Shown: positions 1-5,763 of the stretch, piece by piece | How positions within the stretch are numbered: position 1 is the stretch's first letter | How the letters are laid out: each line of letters opens with the position of its first letter | NCBI GenBank assembly: GCA_025353235.1 | Contig: JANXQZ010000162.1 | Coordinates: 1 to 5,763 of the forward strand | Source of the DNA: Bryobacterales bacterium | GTDB lineage: Bacteria > Acidobacteriota > Terriglobia > Bryobacterales > Bryobacteraceae | Direction of reading: 5' to 3' | Length of the DNA: 5,763 nt | The notes under the pieces: model-generated | Told to the model about the DNA's origin: nothing | Database searches by the model: none | The model's input: the letters and a program-made list of their open reading frames with translations, nothing else | Made by a program: the position numbers and the translations under genes

Positions 1-1632
1 CTGCTGCAACTGCTTGACCTTGCGATTATATTGGTCGATGTTGCGGACCCCCTGAGCTGCCAGTTGCTTAAGCCGCCGCTCCATCTCAATCACCGCGTTT
101 CGCAGCGCATAGGTGGCCTTCTTTGCGTCCGTGATCACTGGCGTCAGCAGATGCGGAATCCCTTCATAGAGGCCCATCTCCAGCCGTTTCGGATCCACCA
201 GAATCATGCGAACCTCATCGGGGGTCGCCTTGTAAAGGATCGACATAATGAGCGAGTTGAGCATCACGCTCTTTCCCGATCCGGTGGAGCCAGCGATCAG
301 GAGGTGAGGCATGGACTCCAGCGCCGCCACCTTAATGCGCCCATTGATGTCTTTCCCCAGGCAGATGGTCATGTGCGATTGCGAACTCTGAAACTCCTCC
401 GATTCCAGAATCTGCCGCAAGCTGATTACTTCGCGGCGCGAGTTGGGCACCTCCACCCCGACGGTCGGCTTCCCCGGAATGCGCTCAATCAGGATGGACT
501 CGGCCTGCAAGCCCAAGCACAAATCATCGTTAAGAGTAGTGATGCGGCTGTATTTGATGCCTGCTTCGGGCTTGAACTCGAAGGTGGTGACAACCGGACC
601 CGGATTAATCTGTACAACATTGCCGAGCACGTTGAACTCTTCAAGCTTCGACTTGATTTTGATGGCGATCTCTTTCAGCTCGAGCGAATCGTAGGCGCTC
701 TTCGCGGGCGGTTCGTTCAGCAGGTCCGTTGGTGGCAGATGATACTCGCGGATCTCGCGCGATTCGGCGGGCACGGGCGTGGCGTCAACCGGACGGTGCT
801 CTTCACGAGGAATCGGCGTAATGTAAATGGGCGCTGGGCGAGGCGGTTCGTATTCCAACTCTTGAATAGGAATCTCGTCCTCGGCAGTTTCCATGTGCCC
901 CACCGGCGAGACGTCCCAAGGCGGAGTATCTGCCGCTGGCTTAGGCCGCTTCAAGGCAGGCTGGGGCGTCACAGGCTGGCCAGTTTTCGCGGCTCTTCGT
1001 TCAGCGCGGACCCTCGCCTTCTCCTCGGCTGCCTGCCGCTGCGCCTCGCGCCATCTTGCAAAGCGGTTGCCCCATCGGCCTAACATCCGGCGCGGACCAT
1101 CGGCCCAAGCCACCGCGTTCGCCACCGAGAAGCGGGAAAGCAAGTACATCGAGAGGATGATCGCCATCACTGTGAACAGCCACGTGCCCGCCAGATTCAG
1201 GCGTACAACCCCATATTCCGCCAGCATCAAACCGATGACGCCGCTGGGAGCGAGTTGCCCTCCCCACGGTCGAAACCCTGGACCAAGAGCCAAGGCAGTA
1301 CACAAGCCAGCGATCAGGAGCAGCGCGCCCACAACCTTGGCGAAGCTCGCGCCGATCGGCTGAGAGCGGACCCATTTCCAGGCAAGCGCCCAGAGCAGAA
1401 TCGGCAAACCGAACGCTGCCAGCCCTAGAAACTGGATGCACAGGTCTGAGATGAAAGCGCCCGCCGGCCCGATCAGATTGTGCGGTTTCGTCAAGCCAGA
1501 AACCGAGTCCCAAGATGGATCTTGTGGATAATACGAGACTAAACTCAGCGTCAGCGATAGGCCGGCGAATAGAAACACCAATGCGACGGCTTCGTTCAGT
1601 CGATTAAAGCGAGTGGGACCCAATAATCTCAT
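1..1632 (-). CDS. ftsK: DNA translocase FtsK/SpoIIIE, N-terminal 544 residues (runs off left edge)
   Basis: FtsK is a membrane-anchored ATPase that pumps chromosomal DNA through the closing septum and links chromosome dimer resolution to division. The reading frame stays open from the ATG at 1632 to base 1. The N-terminal part has about four hydrophobic segments (roughly residues 13-33, 60-83, 99-117 and 148-166). A charged stretch (about 185-215) and a proline-rich linker (to about 305) follow, then the alpha domain ([16 protein letters not shown], 337-352). The RecA-like motor has Walker A GSTGSGKS (448-455) and Walker [12 protein letters not shown] (476-486). The rest of the motor and the DNA-reading gamma domain lie beyond the window. 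The start codon overlaps the uppP stop as ATGA (1629-1632), with only a weak purine tract upstream, so translational coupling is likely. The linker is short compared with E. coli FtsK. The family assignment is secure. Confidence 0.96.
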   Translation of the reverse strand, partial: MRLLGPTRFNRLNEAVALVFLFAGLSLTLSLVSYYPQDPSWDSVSGLTKPHNLIGPAGAFISDLCIQFLGLAAFGLPILLWALAWKWVRSQPIGASFAKVVGALLLIAGLCTALALGPGFRPWGGQLAPSGVIGLMLAEYGVVRLNLAGTWLFTVMAIILSMYLLSRFSVANAVAWADGPRRMLGRWGNRFARWREAQRQAAEEKARVRAERRAAKTGQPVTPQPALKRPKPAADTPPWDVSPVGHMETAEDEIPIQELEYEPPRPAPIYITPIPREEHRPVDATPVPAESREIREYHLPPTDLLNEPPAKSAYDSLELKEIAIKIKSKLEEFNVLGNVVQINPGPVVTTFEFKPEAGIKYSRITTLNDDLCLGLQAESILIERIPGKPTVGVEVPNSRREVISLRQILESEEFQSSQSHMTICLGKDINGRIKVAALESMPHLLIAGSTGSGKSVMLNSLIMSILYKATPDEVRMILVDPKRLEMGLYEGIPHLLTPVITDAKKATYALRNAVIEMERRLKQLAAQGVRNIDQYNRKVKQLQQ

Positions 1633-2459
1633 TCCGCAGTGAAGCGGAAAAAATAAGCCAGAGCGATTACTATTATGCCAAAAACCACGCGATAGTAAAC
1701 GAACGGCATCAGACTATTGCGCCGCAGGTATTGGAGGAAGAACGCGATCACCGCCGTGCCCGCGATCGCGCTGACTGCGATCCCCACCAAAAACGGGATC
1801 TGCATTTCATGCGGAATGCCACCGTGTTTGCGAAGATCGTAGACTCCCTTGGCGGCTGCGGCAAGAATCGCTGGAGTGGAGAGCAGGAATGAAAACCTCG
1901 CGGCTGTCTCGCGATCCAGACCTTGGAACAAGCCGGCGGTAATCGTAATGCCGCTGCGTGACGTGCCTGGAACGACGGCCAGCGCTTGTGCTGCGCCGAT
2001 CACCAGGGAGTCGGCCATGGTGATTTGACCGATGTCCTTGCGGGCGGTCGCCATTTGCTCCGCCGCCCACATCAGCAGGCCAACGCCGATCAGCATGCCG
2101 CCGATCAGGTATGGATTGCGCCAAGTGGTCTCGGCCTGCTTGCCAAAAAGGAGGCCCGCGATGCCAATCGGTATGGTTCCGAGCACGAGATACCAGAGCA
2201 GCCGGGGATTGCGGCTCAGTTCCCGGTCATGACCAAAGCGCATGCCGAAGCCTGAGGCGAGCACTTGCAGCCAATCCTTGAAGAAGTAGATGAGTACGGC
2301 CGCCAGCGTTCCCACATGCAAGGCGATATCGAAGACGAGACCGGGATCTTTCCAGTGGAACAGCCATGGCGCGAGGGCCAAGTGGGCGGAACTGCTGACC
2401 GGCAGAAACTCAGTGAGGGCCTGGATGAGCGCTAAAACAATTACTTGATAAATTGGCAT
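1629..2459 (-). CDS. uppP: Undecaprenyl-diphosphate phosphatase (BacA/UppP family)
   Basis: This integral membrane enzyme removes a phosphate from undecaprenyl pyrophosphate, recycling the lipid carrier for peptidoglycan and other wall polymers. Extra copies give bacitracin resistance. The 276-residue protein matches the usual length (E. coli about 273). Both family signatures are present: the (E/Q)xxxE region with [11 protein letters not shown] (13-27, Q13, E17, H26) and PGTSRSG (164-170, R168). FDIALHVGT (43-51) is also typical, and the protein is very hydrophobic with multiple membrane segments. I chose the ATG at 2459 because family members start just before a first helix like [15 protein letters not shown] at 2483 in the same frame would add eight unconvincing residues (LLSWNSQA). 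The gene follows the quinoprotein by 33 bases and overlaps ftsK by four, so it is probably cotranscribed with both. No obvious strong Shine-Dalgarno precedes the start. Confidence 0.96.
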   Translation of the reverse strand: MPIYQVIVLALIQALTEFLPVSSSAHLALAPWLFHWKDPGLVFDIALHVGTLAAVLIYFFKDWLQVLASGFGMRFGHDRELSRNPRLLWYLVLGTIPIGIAGLLFGKQAETTWRNPYLIGGMLIGVGLLMWAAEQMATARKDIGQITMADSLVIGAAQALAVVPGTSRSGITITAGLFQGLDRETAARFSFLLSTPAILAAAAKGVYDLRKHGGIPHEMQIPFLVGIAVSAIAGTAVIAFFLQYLRRNSLMPFVYYRVVFGIIVIALAYFFRFTAE

Positions 2460-2461
2460 GG

Positions 2462-2497
2462 CCTGGCTGTTCCAGGATAACAAGGGTAGGTGTTATC
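2462..2497 (-). promoter_or_regulatory. Two adjacent small hairpins filling the quinoprotein-uppP gap
   Basis: Read on the minus strand, the transcript can form GATAACA-8 nt-TGTTATC (2497-2476), which includes the quinoprotein stop codon. CCTGG-5 nt-CCAGG (2476-2462) follows directly and ends 2 bases before the uppP ATG. There is no T tract, so this is not a classical terminator. The second stem would pair the only purine-rich sequence near the uppP start. A role in translation or message processing is speculative. Confidence 0.3.
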
Positions 2498-4085
2498 GCA
2501 GTAGCTTGAACACGTACAGGATATCGCCGCCGCCGACCACAAGGAATTGTTGCCCGTCCAGTTCATACGTCATCGGACCGTTGCTCAGGGAAGAAAGCAT
2601 CGGGAAATGCCAAAGAATGCCGCCCTTCGCCGGATCGTAAGCGATCAGGTTCCCTGCGGGGTCACCGGTGAAAAGCAGCTTGCCTGCAGTCGTTAGGATG
2701 CCAGGCCCACCCAGTCCGCCGCTGGCGCGAGTCGCATATTCATGACTCCAGCGAATTTTGCCCGTCTTGTAATCGATCGCTTCCAGCACCGGAACCGACC
2801 AGAGTCCGTGCCCCGTCCCGCCGTACCCTTCGGGCCGCTCGTCGGTATCGGTGAGGTATGTAAGCGCGTAACCCTTGGTCGCGTTCACGAAGAAGAGCCC
2901 TGTTTCCGGGTCGAAGCTGGGAGGAATCCAGTTGGTCCCCCCGCCGCCTGGGATGTTCAGTAGAGAGCCATCAACCTGCGGCTCCTTCTTCGGATCGGGA
3001 ATGGGCTGACCTTTCTCGTCGATGCCCTTTGACCAGTTCGTTCCCACAAAAGGTGCCGAAACCAAGTTCTTCCCGTTAGTGCGATCCAGCACAAAGAAGT
3101 AGCCATTGCGCGCCGCCTGCCCAAGCATCTTGCGCTTTTGTCCGTTGAACTCGCCGTCGAATAGGACCGGAGTCTCCACGTTATCCCAATCATGCGAATC
3201 GTGCGGCGAGGCTTGAAAATACCATGCCAGCTTGCCAGTGTCGGGGTTCAGCGCAACGATGGAACATGTCCATAAATTGCTGCCCTTGCGGCCTTGGGCA
3301 GCGAACACAGGATTGGGATTCCCGGTTCCCCAGTAGAGCAAGTTCAACTCTGGATCGTAGGTTCCGGGCAGCCAGGTCATGCCGCCGCCGTGCTCCATCG
3401 CGCTCTTATTCGGCCACGTTTCCGCGCCGGGCTCGCCAACTCTGGGTTCGCTGTTCCAGCGCCATTGCACGTCGCCGGTTTCCGGGTCTCTCGATTCGAG
3501 AAAGCCAGGGACGTCCATCGCGTCACCGCCCACGCCTACGATGATATGGTTGCCCACCACCATCGGGGCCATCGTTGTGAAGTACTGCATCTTCTCGTCG
3601 GCGACCTTCTTCCTCCAGCGTTCTTTTCCGTCTTTGGCATTCAGCGAAATGAACCAGCCGTCGGGTGCCATGAAGTACAGCCAGTTGCCGTACATGCCAA
3701 CTCCGCGATTGCCGACCAAGTGCCCGCCCTTATCCACCCAGGCGTAATGCCAAAGTTCCTCGCCGGTGCGCGCGTCATTGGCGAACACATGATCGGGAAC
3801 GGTGAAGTACAGGATCCCGTTTACTTCCAGCGGAGTCGATTTGATCTGAATGTTGCCCACGCCCCGTTGCGTTCCGACGTTCACGCGATACATCCACGAG
3901 AGCGCAAGCGATCCGATGTTGGACGAATTGATTTGCGTGAGAGGGCTGTGCCGCCTTCCTGAATAATCGCCGTTGTAAGTCGGCCACGTATCGGTTGGGA
4001 GTTTGAGAAGTGCGGCCGGGTTGAGCGTCTGCGCGCCTGAGACGCCCGTCAGCAGAGCCATTGCGAGCACCAGCGAAATTTTCAT
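2493..4085 (-). CDS. Secreted PQQ-dehydrogenase-like quinoprotein (methanol/ethanol dehydrogenase fold)
   Basis: The 530-residue protein starts with a Sec signal peptide (residues 1-18/19, cleavage near VSGAQ) and then shows the repeats of an eight-bladed PQQ propeller. Examples are DARTGEELWHY (104-114), DPETGDVQWRW (200-210), NPDTGKLAWYF (280-290), DYKTGKIRWSH (438-448) and DPAKGGILWHF (484-494). Relatives oxidise alcohols or sugars in the periplasm with pyrroloquinoline quinone and a Ca or lanthanide ion. Seen here: GNRG (125-128, the PQQ-contacting Arg position), GGGMTW (233-238, stacking Trp), GTGNP (253-257, metal-binding Asn) and PHDSHDWD (294-301, catalytic-base Asp D299 plus D301). 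Missing: the vicinal Cys-Cys pair (the only cysteine is C274), and the usual metal-ligand Glu, whose position reads GGDAMDVPG (186-194). I recall acidobacterial groups of such degenerate quinoproteins ('acido-empty-quinoprotein'), and this may be one. The start overlaps the cytochrome stop as ATGA (4082-4085), so the two are probably coupled partners. Substrate unknown. Confidence 0.88.
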   Translation of the reverse strand: MKISLVLAMALLTGVSGAQTLNPAALLKLPTDTWPTYNGDYSGRRHSPLTQINSSNIGSLALSWMYRVNVGTQRGVGNIQIKSTPLEVNGILYFTVPDHVFANDARTGEELWHYAWVDKGGHLVGNRGVGMYGNWLYFMAPDGWFISLNAKDGKERWRKKVADEKMQYFTTMAPMVVGNHIIVGVGGDAMDVPGFLESRDPETGDVQWRWNSEPRVGEPGAETWPNKSAMEHGGGMTWLPGTYDPELNLLYWGTGNPNPVFAAQGRKGSNLWTCSIVALNPDTGKLAWYFQASPHDSHDWDNVETPVLFDGEFNGQKRKMLGQAARNGYFFVLDRTNGKNLVSAPFVGTNWSKGIDEKGQPIPDPKKEPQVDGSLLNIPGGGGTNWIPPSFDPETGLFFVNATKGYALTYLTDTDERPEGYGGTGHGLWSVPVLEAIDYKTGKIRWSHEYATRASGGLGGPGILTTAGKLLFTGDPAGNLIAYDPAKGGILWHFPMLSSLSNGPMTYELDGQQFLVVGGGDILYVFKLLR

Positions 4086-4903
4086 TTAAGCGTTACCAAG
4101 TAAGCCAGCAAGTTGTGGATGTCAGCGTCGGCATACGTGTCCAGCATTTTGCGATGCACTACTAGACGATCCTCCACTTCTACCTTGAGCCCGCTGCTAC
4201 GCTGCCATGCACGATAACTTCCTAGAGAGTCATAGAGGGAGACATTGAAATCGTCGAGTCTCTTCAGCGTACCGGCTACTTTTTCTCCCGATGGCAAAGT
4301 GACCGTGACCTTCGCGGGAGCGGCCCGTGCTCCGCTGCCATCGAACCGCGTGGATGCACCTGGATAAAGAAACTGCGCCTGCAGGTCAGGCGGCGAGAAC
4401 TTAGCCGCGATGTGAGCCAAATCGCCTGTCGCCGAGTGACAGTTCTTACAGCCTCCCACGCCGTTGAAATAGGCTTCGCCCGCCTGGGCGTTTCCGGTGA
4501 CCACGTCCAGCACTTTATATAAACCGCGATTGGCTGCCAGTTCAATCCTCATGTGGAGAAATGCAGCGATATCCGATGCCTGCGCCGCAGTGAACGAGGC
4601 GAACGCCGGCATCCCTTTTTCAGGCCGACCCTTGAGCAGAACCGGGCCGACTAGCTCGCCTTTTTCGTCATGCAGCACGAGAGCGGAACGAACCAAGTCG
4701 GGAGCCTCGGCTCCATTGGCTTTGGCACCATGGCAGAAAGCGCAGTTGGGAGCGTATAGCTTTTCTCCGCGCTCGGCGGCAACCGGGTCCGGAGCAGGAC
4801 CGAGCCCAAGGAACTCCCGCGTATTGAATCCACCGCGCCGTTGAGCGCTCGCCGACATAGGCGTCAGCAGCGAAAGCGAAATAAGAATTTTCAGCAAGCG
4901 CAT
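4082..4903 (-). CDS. Periplasmic dihaem c-type cytochrome
   Basis: A 273-residue exported cytochrome, likely the electron acceptor of the quinoprotein encoded right after it. A signal peptide (MRLLKILISLSLLTPMSASA, 1-20, cleaved before QRRGG) leads to two haem c attachment motifs: CAFCH (54-58) and CKNCH (152-156). The first domain is a normal class I cytochrome, with GMPAF supplying the probable axial Met98, then a helix ASDIAAFLHMR. The second is interrupted: between CKNCH and the C-terminal helix (ADIHNLLAYLVTLK, 260-273) lies about 50 residues of beta-rich sequence (VTVTLPSGEKVAGTLK, 199-214, to about 248). M253 is the candidate second ligand. I chose the ATG at 4903 because it opens the signal peptide and has AGG 7-9 bases upstream; the same frame extends to an ATG at 5068, but those 55 residues look non-coding. 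The stop overlaps the quinoprotein start. The haem assignment is firm; the partner is inferred. Confidence 0.9.
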   Translation of the reverse strand: MRLLKILISLSLLTPMSASAQRRGGFNTREFLGLGPAPDPVAAERGEKLYAPNCAFCHGAKANGAEAPDLVRSALVLHDEKGELVGPVLLKGRPEKGMPAFASFTAAQASDIAAFLHMRIELAANRGLYKVLDVVTGNAQAGEAYFNGVGGCKNCHSATGDLAHIAAKFSPPDLQAQFLYPGASTRFDGSGARAAPAKVTVTLPSGEKVAGTLKRLDDFNVSLYDSLGSYRAWQRSSGLKVEVEDRLVVHRKMLDTYADADIHNLLAYLVTLK

Positions 4904-4908
4904 CGTAC

Positions 4909-5004
4909 CTAGAAAATCAACCTGAGCGCGAACTGCATCTGACGCATAGCAGTCGCAGTGCTGGTAATGGCGACAAGGCACGTAAGTAATATAATGGTCC
5001 GCAT
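4909..5004 (-). CDS. Possible 31-residue signal-peptide-like small ORF upstream of the cytochrome
   Basis: An ATG at 5004 opens a 31-codon frame ending in TAG at 4909-4911, only 5 bases before the cytochrome start. The product begins MRTIILLTCLVAITSTATA, which looks like a Sec signal peptide with an ATA cleavage site, and ends in QFALRLIF. Two CAGGA sequences precede the start, one 2 bases and one 11 bases away, so neither spacing is ideal. It lies downstream of the candidate promoter and so would be in the leader of the operon. It could be a leader peptide coupling translation into the cytochrome, a remnant of a lost exported protein, or chance. I do not recognise it. Low confidence. Confidence 0.25.
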   Translation of the reverse strand: MRTIILLTCLVAITSTATAMRQMQFALRLIF

Positions 5005-5020
5005 GGTCCTGAGGTTCCTG
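4994..5020. repeat. Three imperfect 9-bp tandem repeats in the divergent intergenic region
   Basis: On the plus strand, ATGGTCCGC, ATGGTCCTG and AGGTTCCTG follow each other without gaps, and each adjacent pair matches at 7 of 9 positions. They lie between the two divergent genes, downstream of the candidate minus-strand promoter and over the start of the small ORF. They might bind a regulator, or may be chance. Confidence 0.3.
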
Positions 5021-5039
5021 AAGTGTAAAACCTGCGACA

Positions 5040-5068
5040 ATCTTATCGTCAACCGTATGAGGAATCAA
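5040..5068 (-). promoter_or_regulatory. Candidate sigma-70-type promoter for the minus-strand operon
   Basis: On the minus strand, TTGATT (5068-5063) and TAAGAT (5045-5040) are separated by exactly 17 bases, each matching four of six consensus positions. Transcription would start near 5033, giving a leader of about 130 bases before the cytochrome ATG. An overlapping TTGACG (5053-5048) has only poor -10 partners (TACACT at 19 bases). This is a pattern match only. No convincing promoter was seen for the plus-strand phosphoesterase. Confidence 0.3.
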
Positions 5069-5138
5069 CTATGCTGGGCGTGGCCGCAGCGCCTTGATCT
5101 CACCGAAACTCCCCTCAGAACCCGGTGTTTGTTTACCT

Positions 5139-5693
5139 ATGCGCCCTAGGGTTCTTCTGACTGCTCTCTGCGGACTTGTGCCATTAGCCTTCGTGCTCTC
5201 GCTTTTTCTCGCGCCTCCCAAGGCCAAGACCGCCCTTACGGTGGTGGCTCCGCCGGGTCTCGAGAAGATCGAGCACTTCATTTTCGTCATGCAGGAGAAC
5301 CGGAGTTTTGACCACTACTTCGGGAATTATCCAAACGCCGAAGGCAGGCCCAGCGGGGTCTGTATTGCTGACCCAAGCGGCGGCCCCTGTATCCAGCCTT
5401 TTCACGACACCAACGATGTGAACAGGGGCGGGCCGCATAATTGGTCCAATGCGCAAGCCGATATCAATCAAGGTGCCATGGATGGGTTCCTGGCCCAGTC
5501 TTTCTTGACCTTCAAGCCGGGCAGCACCTGCAAACCTCCGGCTCCAAACTGCACTCCAGGTTCGGACCCCCGCGATGTCATGGGTTGGCACGATCAACGA
5601 GAGATCTCCAATTATTGGAGCTATGCCAATCTCTATGTTTTGCAAGATCGGCTGTTTGAGTCCGTGGCGTCCTTGATGATGGTCCCTGTATAG
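5139..5693 (+). CDS. Secreted phosphoesterase/phospholipase C family protein (PF04185), truncated
   Basis: Family members are exported hydrolases that cleave phosphate esters such as phospholipid head groups, using metals bound near the N-terminal ENRSFDHYFG motif. Here a hydrophobic leader (RPRVLLTALCGLVPLAFVLS, residues 2-21) precedes IEHFIFVMQENRSFDHYFG, the family's opening signature. GGPHNW, DGF, DVMGWHDQREISNYW and YVLQDRLFESVAS follow, in the usual order. I chose the ATG at 5139 because it starts the leader; a TTG at 5094 would add 15 unconvincing residues. No good ribosome binding site is visible. Relatives run to several hundred residues, but this frame ends at 184. After FESVAS one expects a sequence like WSLPxH; instead it reads LMMVPV and stops. 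The gene is therefore broken or joined to unrelated DNA near 5671. It is transcribed away from the cytochrome operon. Family call firm; functional status doubtful. Confidence 0.85.
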   Translation: MRPRVLLTALCGLVPLAFVLSLFLAPPKAKTALTVVAPPGLEKIEHFIFVMQENRSFDHYFGNYPNAEGRPSGVCIADPSGGPCIQPFHDTNDVNRGGPHNWSNAQADINQGAMDGFLAQSFLTFKPGSTCKPPAPNCTPGSDPRDVMGWHDQREISNYWSYANLYVLQDRLFESVASLMMVPV

Positions 5694-5763
5694 CCCAAAT
5701 CCACCAGGTCAAGCACCAAGGTCGCGGCCTGCCAGGCCCCGAAATAGGTGCTGTAGGGGCCGT
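5633..5763 (-). CDS. Partial unidentified reading frame on the minus strand at the right edge
   Basis: A minus-strand frame enters from the right edge and stops at a TAG (5633-5635), giving about 42 codons. The outer 30 codons (5761 to about 5672) end in G or C in 25 cases, and the peptide looks natural (it includes YFGAWQAATLVLDL and GYTGTIIKDA). The plus frames over the same stretch look poor. The last dozen codons overlap the phosphoesterase antisense and seem spurious. The real gene therefore probably joins the phosphoesterase at an abnormal junction rather than ending here. I do not recognise the family. Confidence 0.35.
   Translation of the reverse strand, partial: GPYSTYFGAWQAATLVLDLVDLGYTGTIIKDATDSNSRSCKT

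Noticed and set aside
31..1083. A 350-codon open frame on the plus strand
   Set aside because: It lies entirely antisense to ftsK, whose domains and motifs are unmistakable; its product is rich in Arg/His/Leu with no recognisable motif, as expected for a mirror frame in GC-rich DNA.
1001..1513. A 170-codon minus-strand frame in another register within ftsK
   Set aside because: It overlaps the ftsK N-terminal membrane region in a different frame and lacks any family features.
2460..2492. Rho-independent terminator between the quinoprotein and uppP
   Set aside because: Stems are short, one is A/T-rich, and there is no T tract on the transcribed strand.
3294..3962. A 222-codon plus-strand frame opposite the quinoprotein
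   Set aside because: Antisense shadow of a clear propeller protein; no motif, signal or plausible start context.
4904..5068. N-terminal extension of the cytochrome to an ATG at 5068
   Set aside because: The extra 55 residues precede a good signal peptide, have no family counterpart, and overlap the best promoter match.
5606..5620. Near-perfect palindrome CTCCAATTATTGGAG
   Set aside because: It lies inside the conserved phosphoesterase coding segment ISNYW and is most simply explained by codon choice.
5184..5645. A 153-codon minus-strand frame opposite the phosphoesterase
   Set aside because: Antisense to the conserved ENRSFDHYFG and HDQREISNYW motifs; no features of its own.

Overview
The window looks like bacterial chromosome of moderately high GC, most likely from the phylum Acidobacteriota. 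That assignment is an inference. It rests on the type of PQQ-enzyme-like quinoprotein, the dihaem cytochrome c beside it, and the nearby secreted phosphoesterase, a combination I associate with soil acidobacteria. I see no rRNA, tRNA, CRISPR array or recognisable insertion sequence.

From about 4903 down to base 1, the minus strand carries one tightly packed gene cluster. In order of transcription it holds: a secreted c-type cytochrome with two CxxCH motifs (4903-4082); a secreted eight-bladed quinoprotein of the PQQ alcohol dehydrogenase fold (4085-2495); undecaprenyl-diphosphate phosphatase UppP (2459-1629); and the DNA translocase FtsK (1632 to the left edge, cut off at residue 544). Two of the three junctions are 4-base ATGA stop/start overlaps. 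The third is a 33-base gap that can fold into two small hairpins. The layout implies one operon, in which a periplasmic electron-transfer pair precedes two general cell-envelope and division genes. The long open frames on the plus strand opposite ftsK and the quinoprotein are antisense shadows.

Bases 4904-5138 separate this operon from a divergent plus-strand gene. The stretch contains a candidate minus-strand promoter (about 5040-5068), three imperfect 9-bp tandem repeats (4994-5020), and a possible 31-residue signal-peptide-like ORF (5004-4909) that stops 5 bases before the cytochrome start.

The plus-strand gene at 5139 begins as a typical secreted phosphoesterase/phospholipase C (PF04185) but goes out of register after FESVAS near 5671 and stops at 5693. 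From there to the right edge the coding signal switches to the minus strand. This suggests a rearrangement or an assembly chimera near 5660-5675.

The cytochrome and quinoprotein presumably work together as a periplasmic redox module: oxidation by the quinoprotein, with electrons passed to the cytochrome. However, the quinoprotein lacks several cofactor and metal residues of true PQQ dehydrogenases, so its activity is uncertain.
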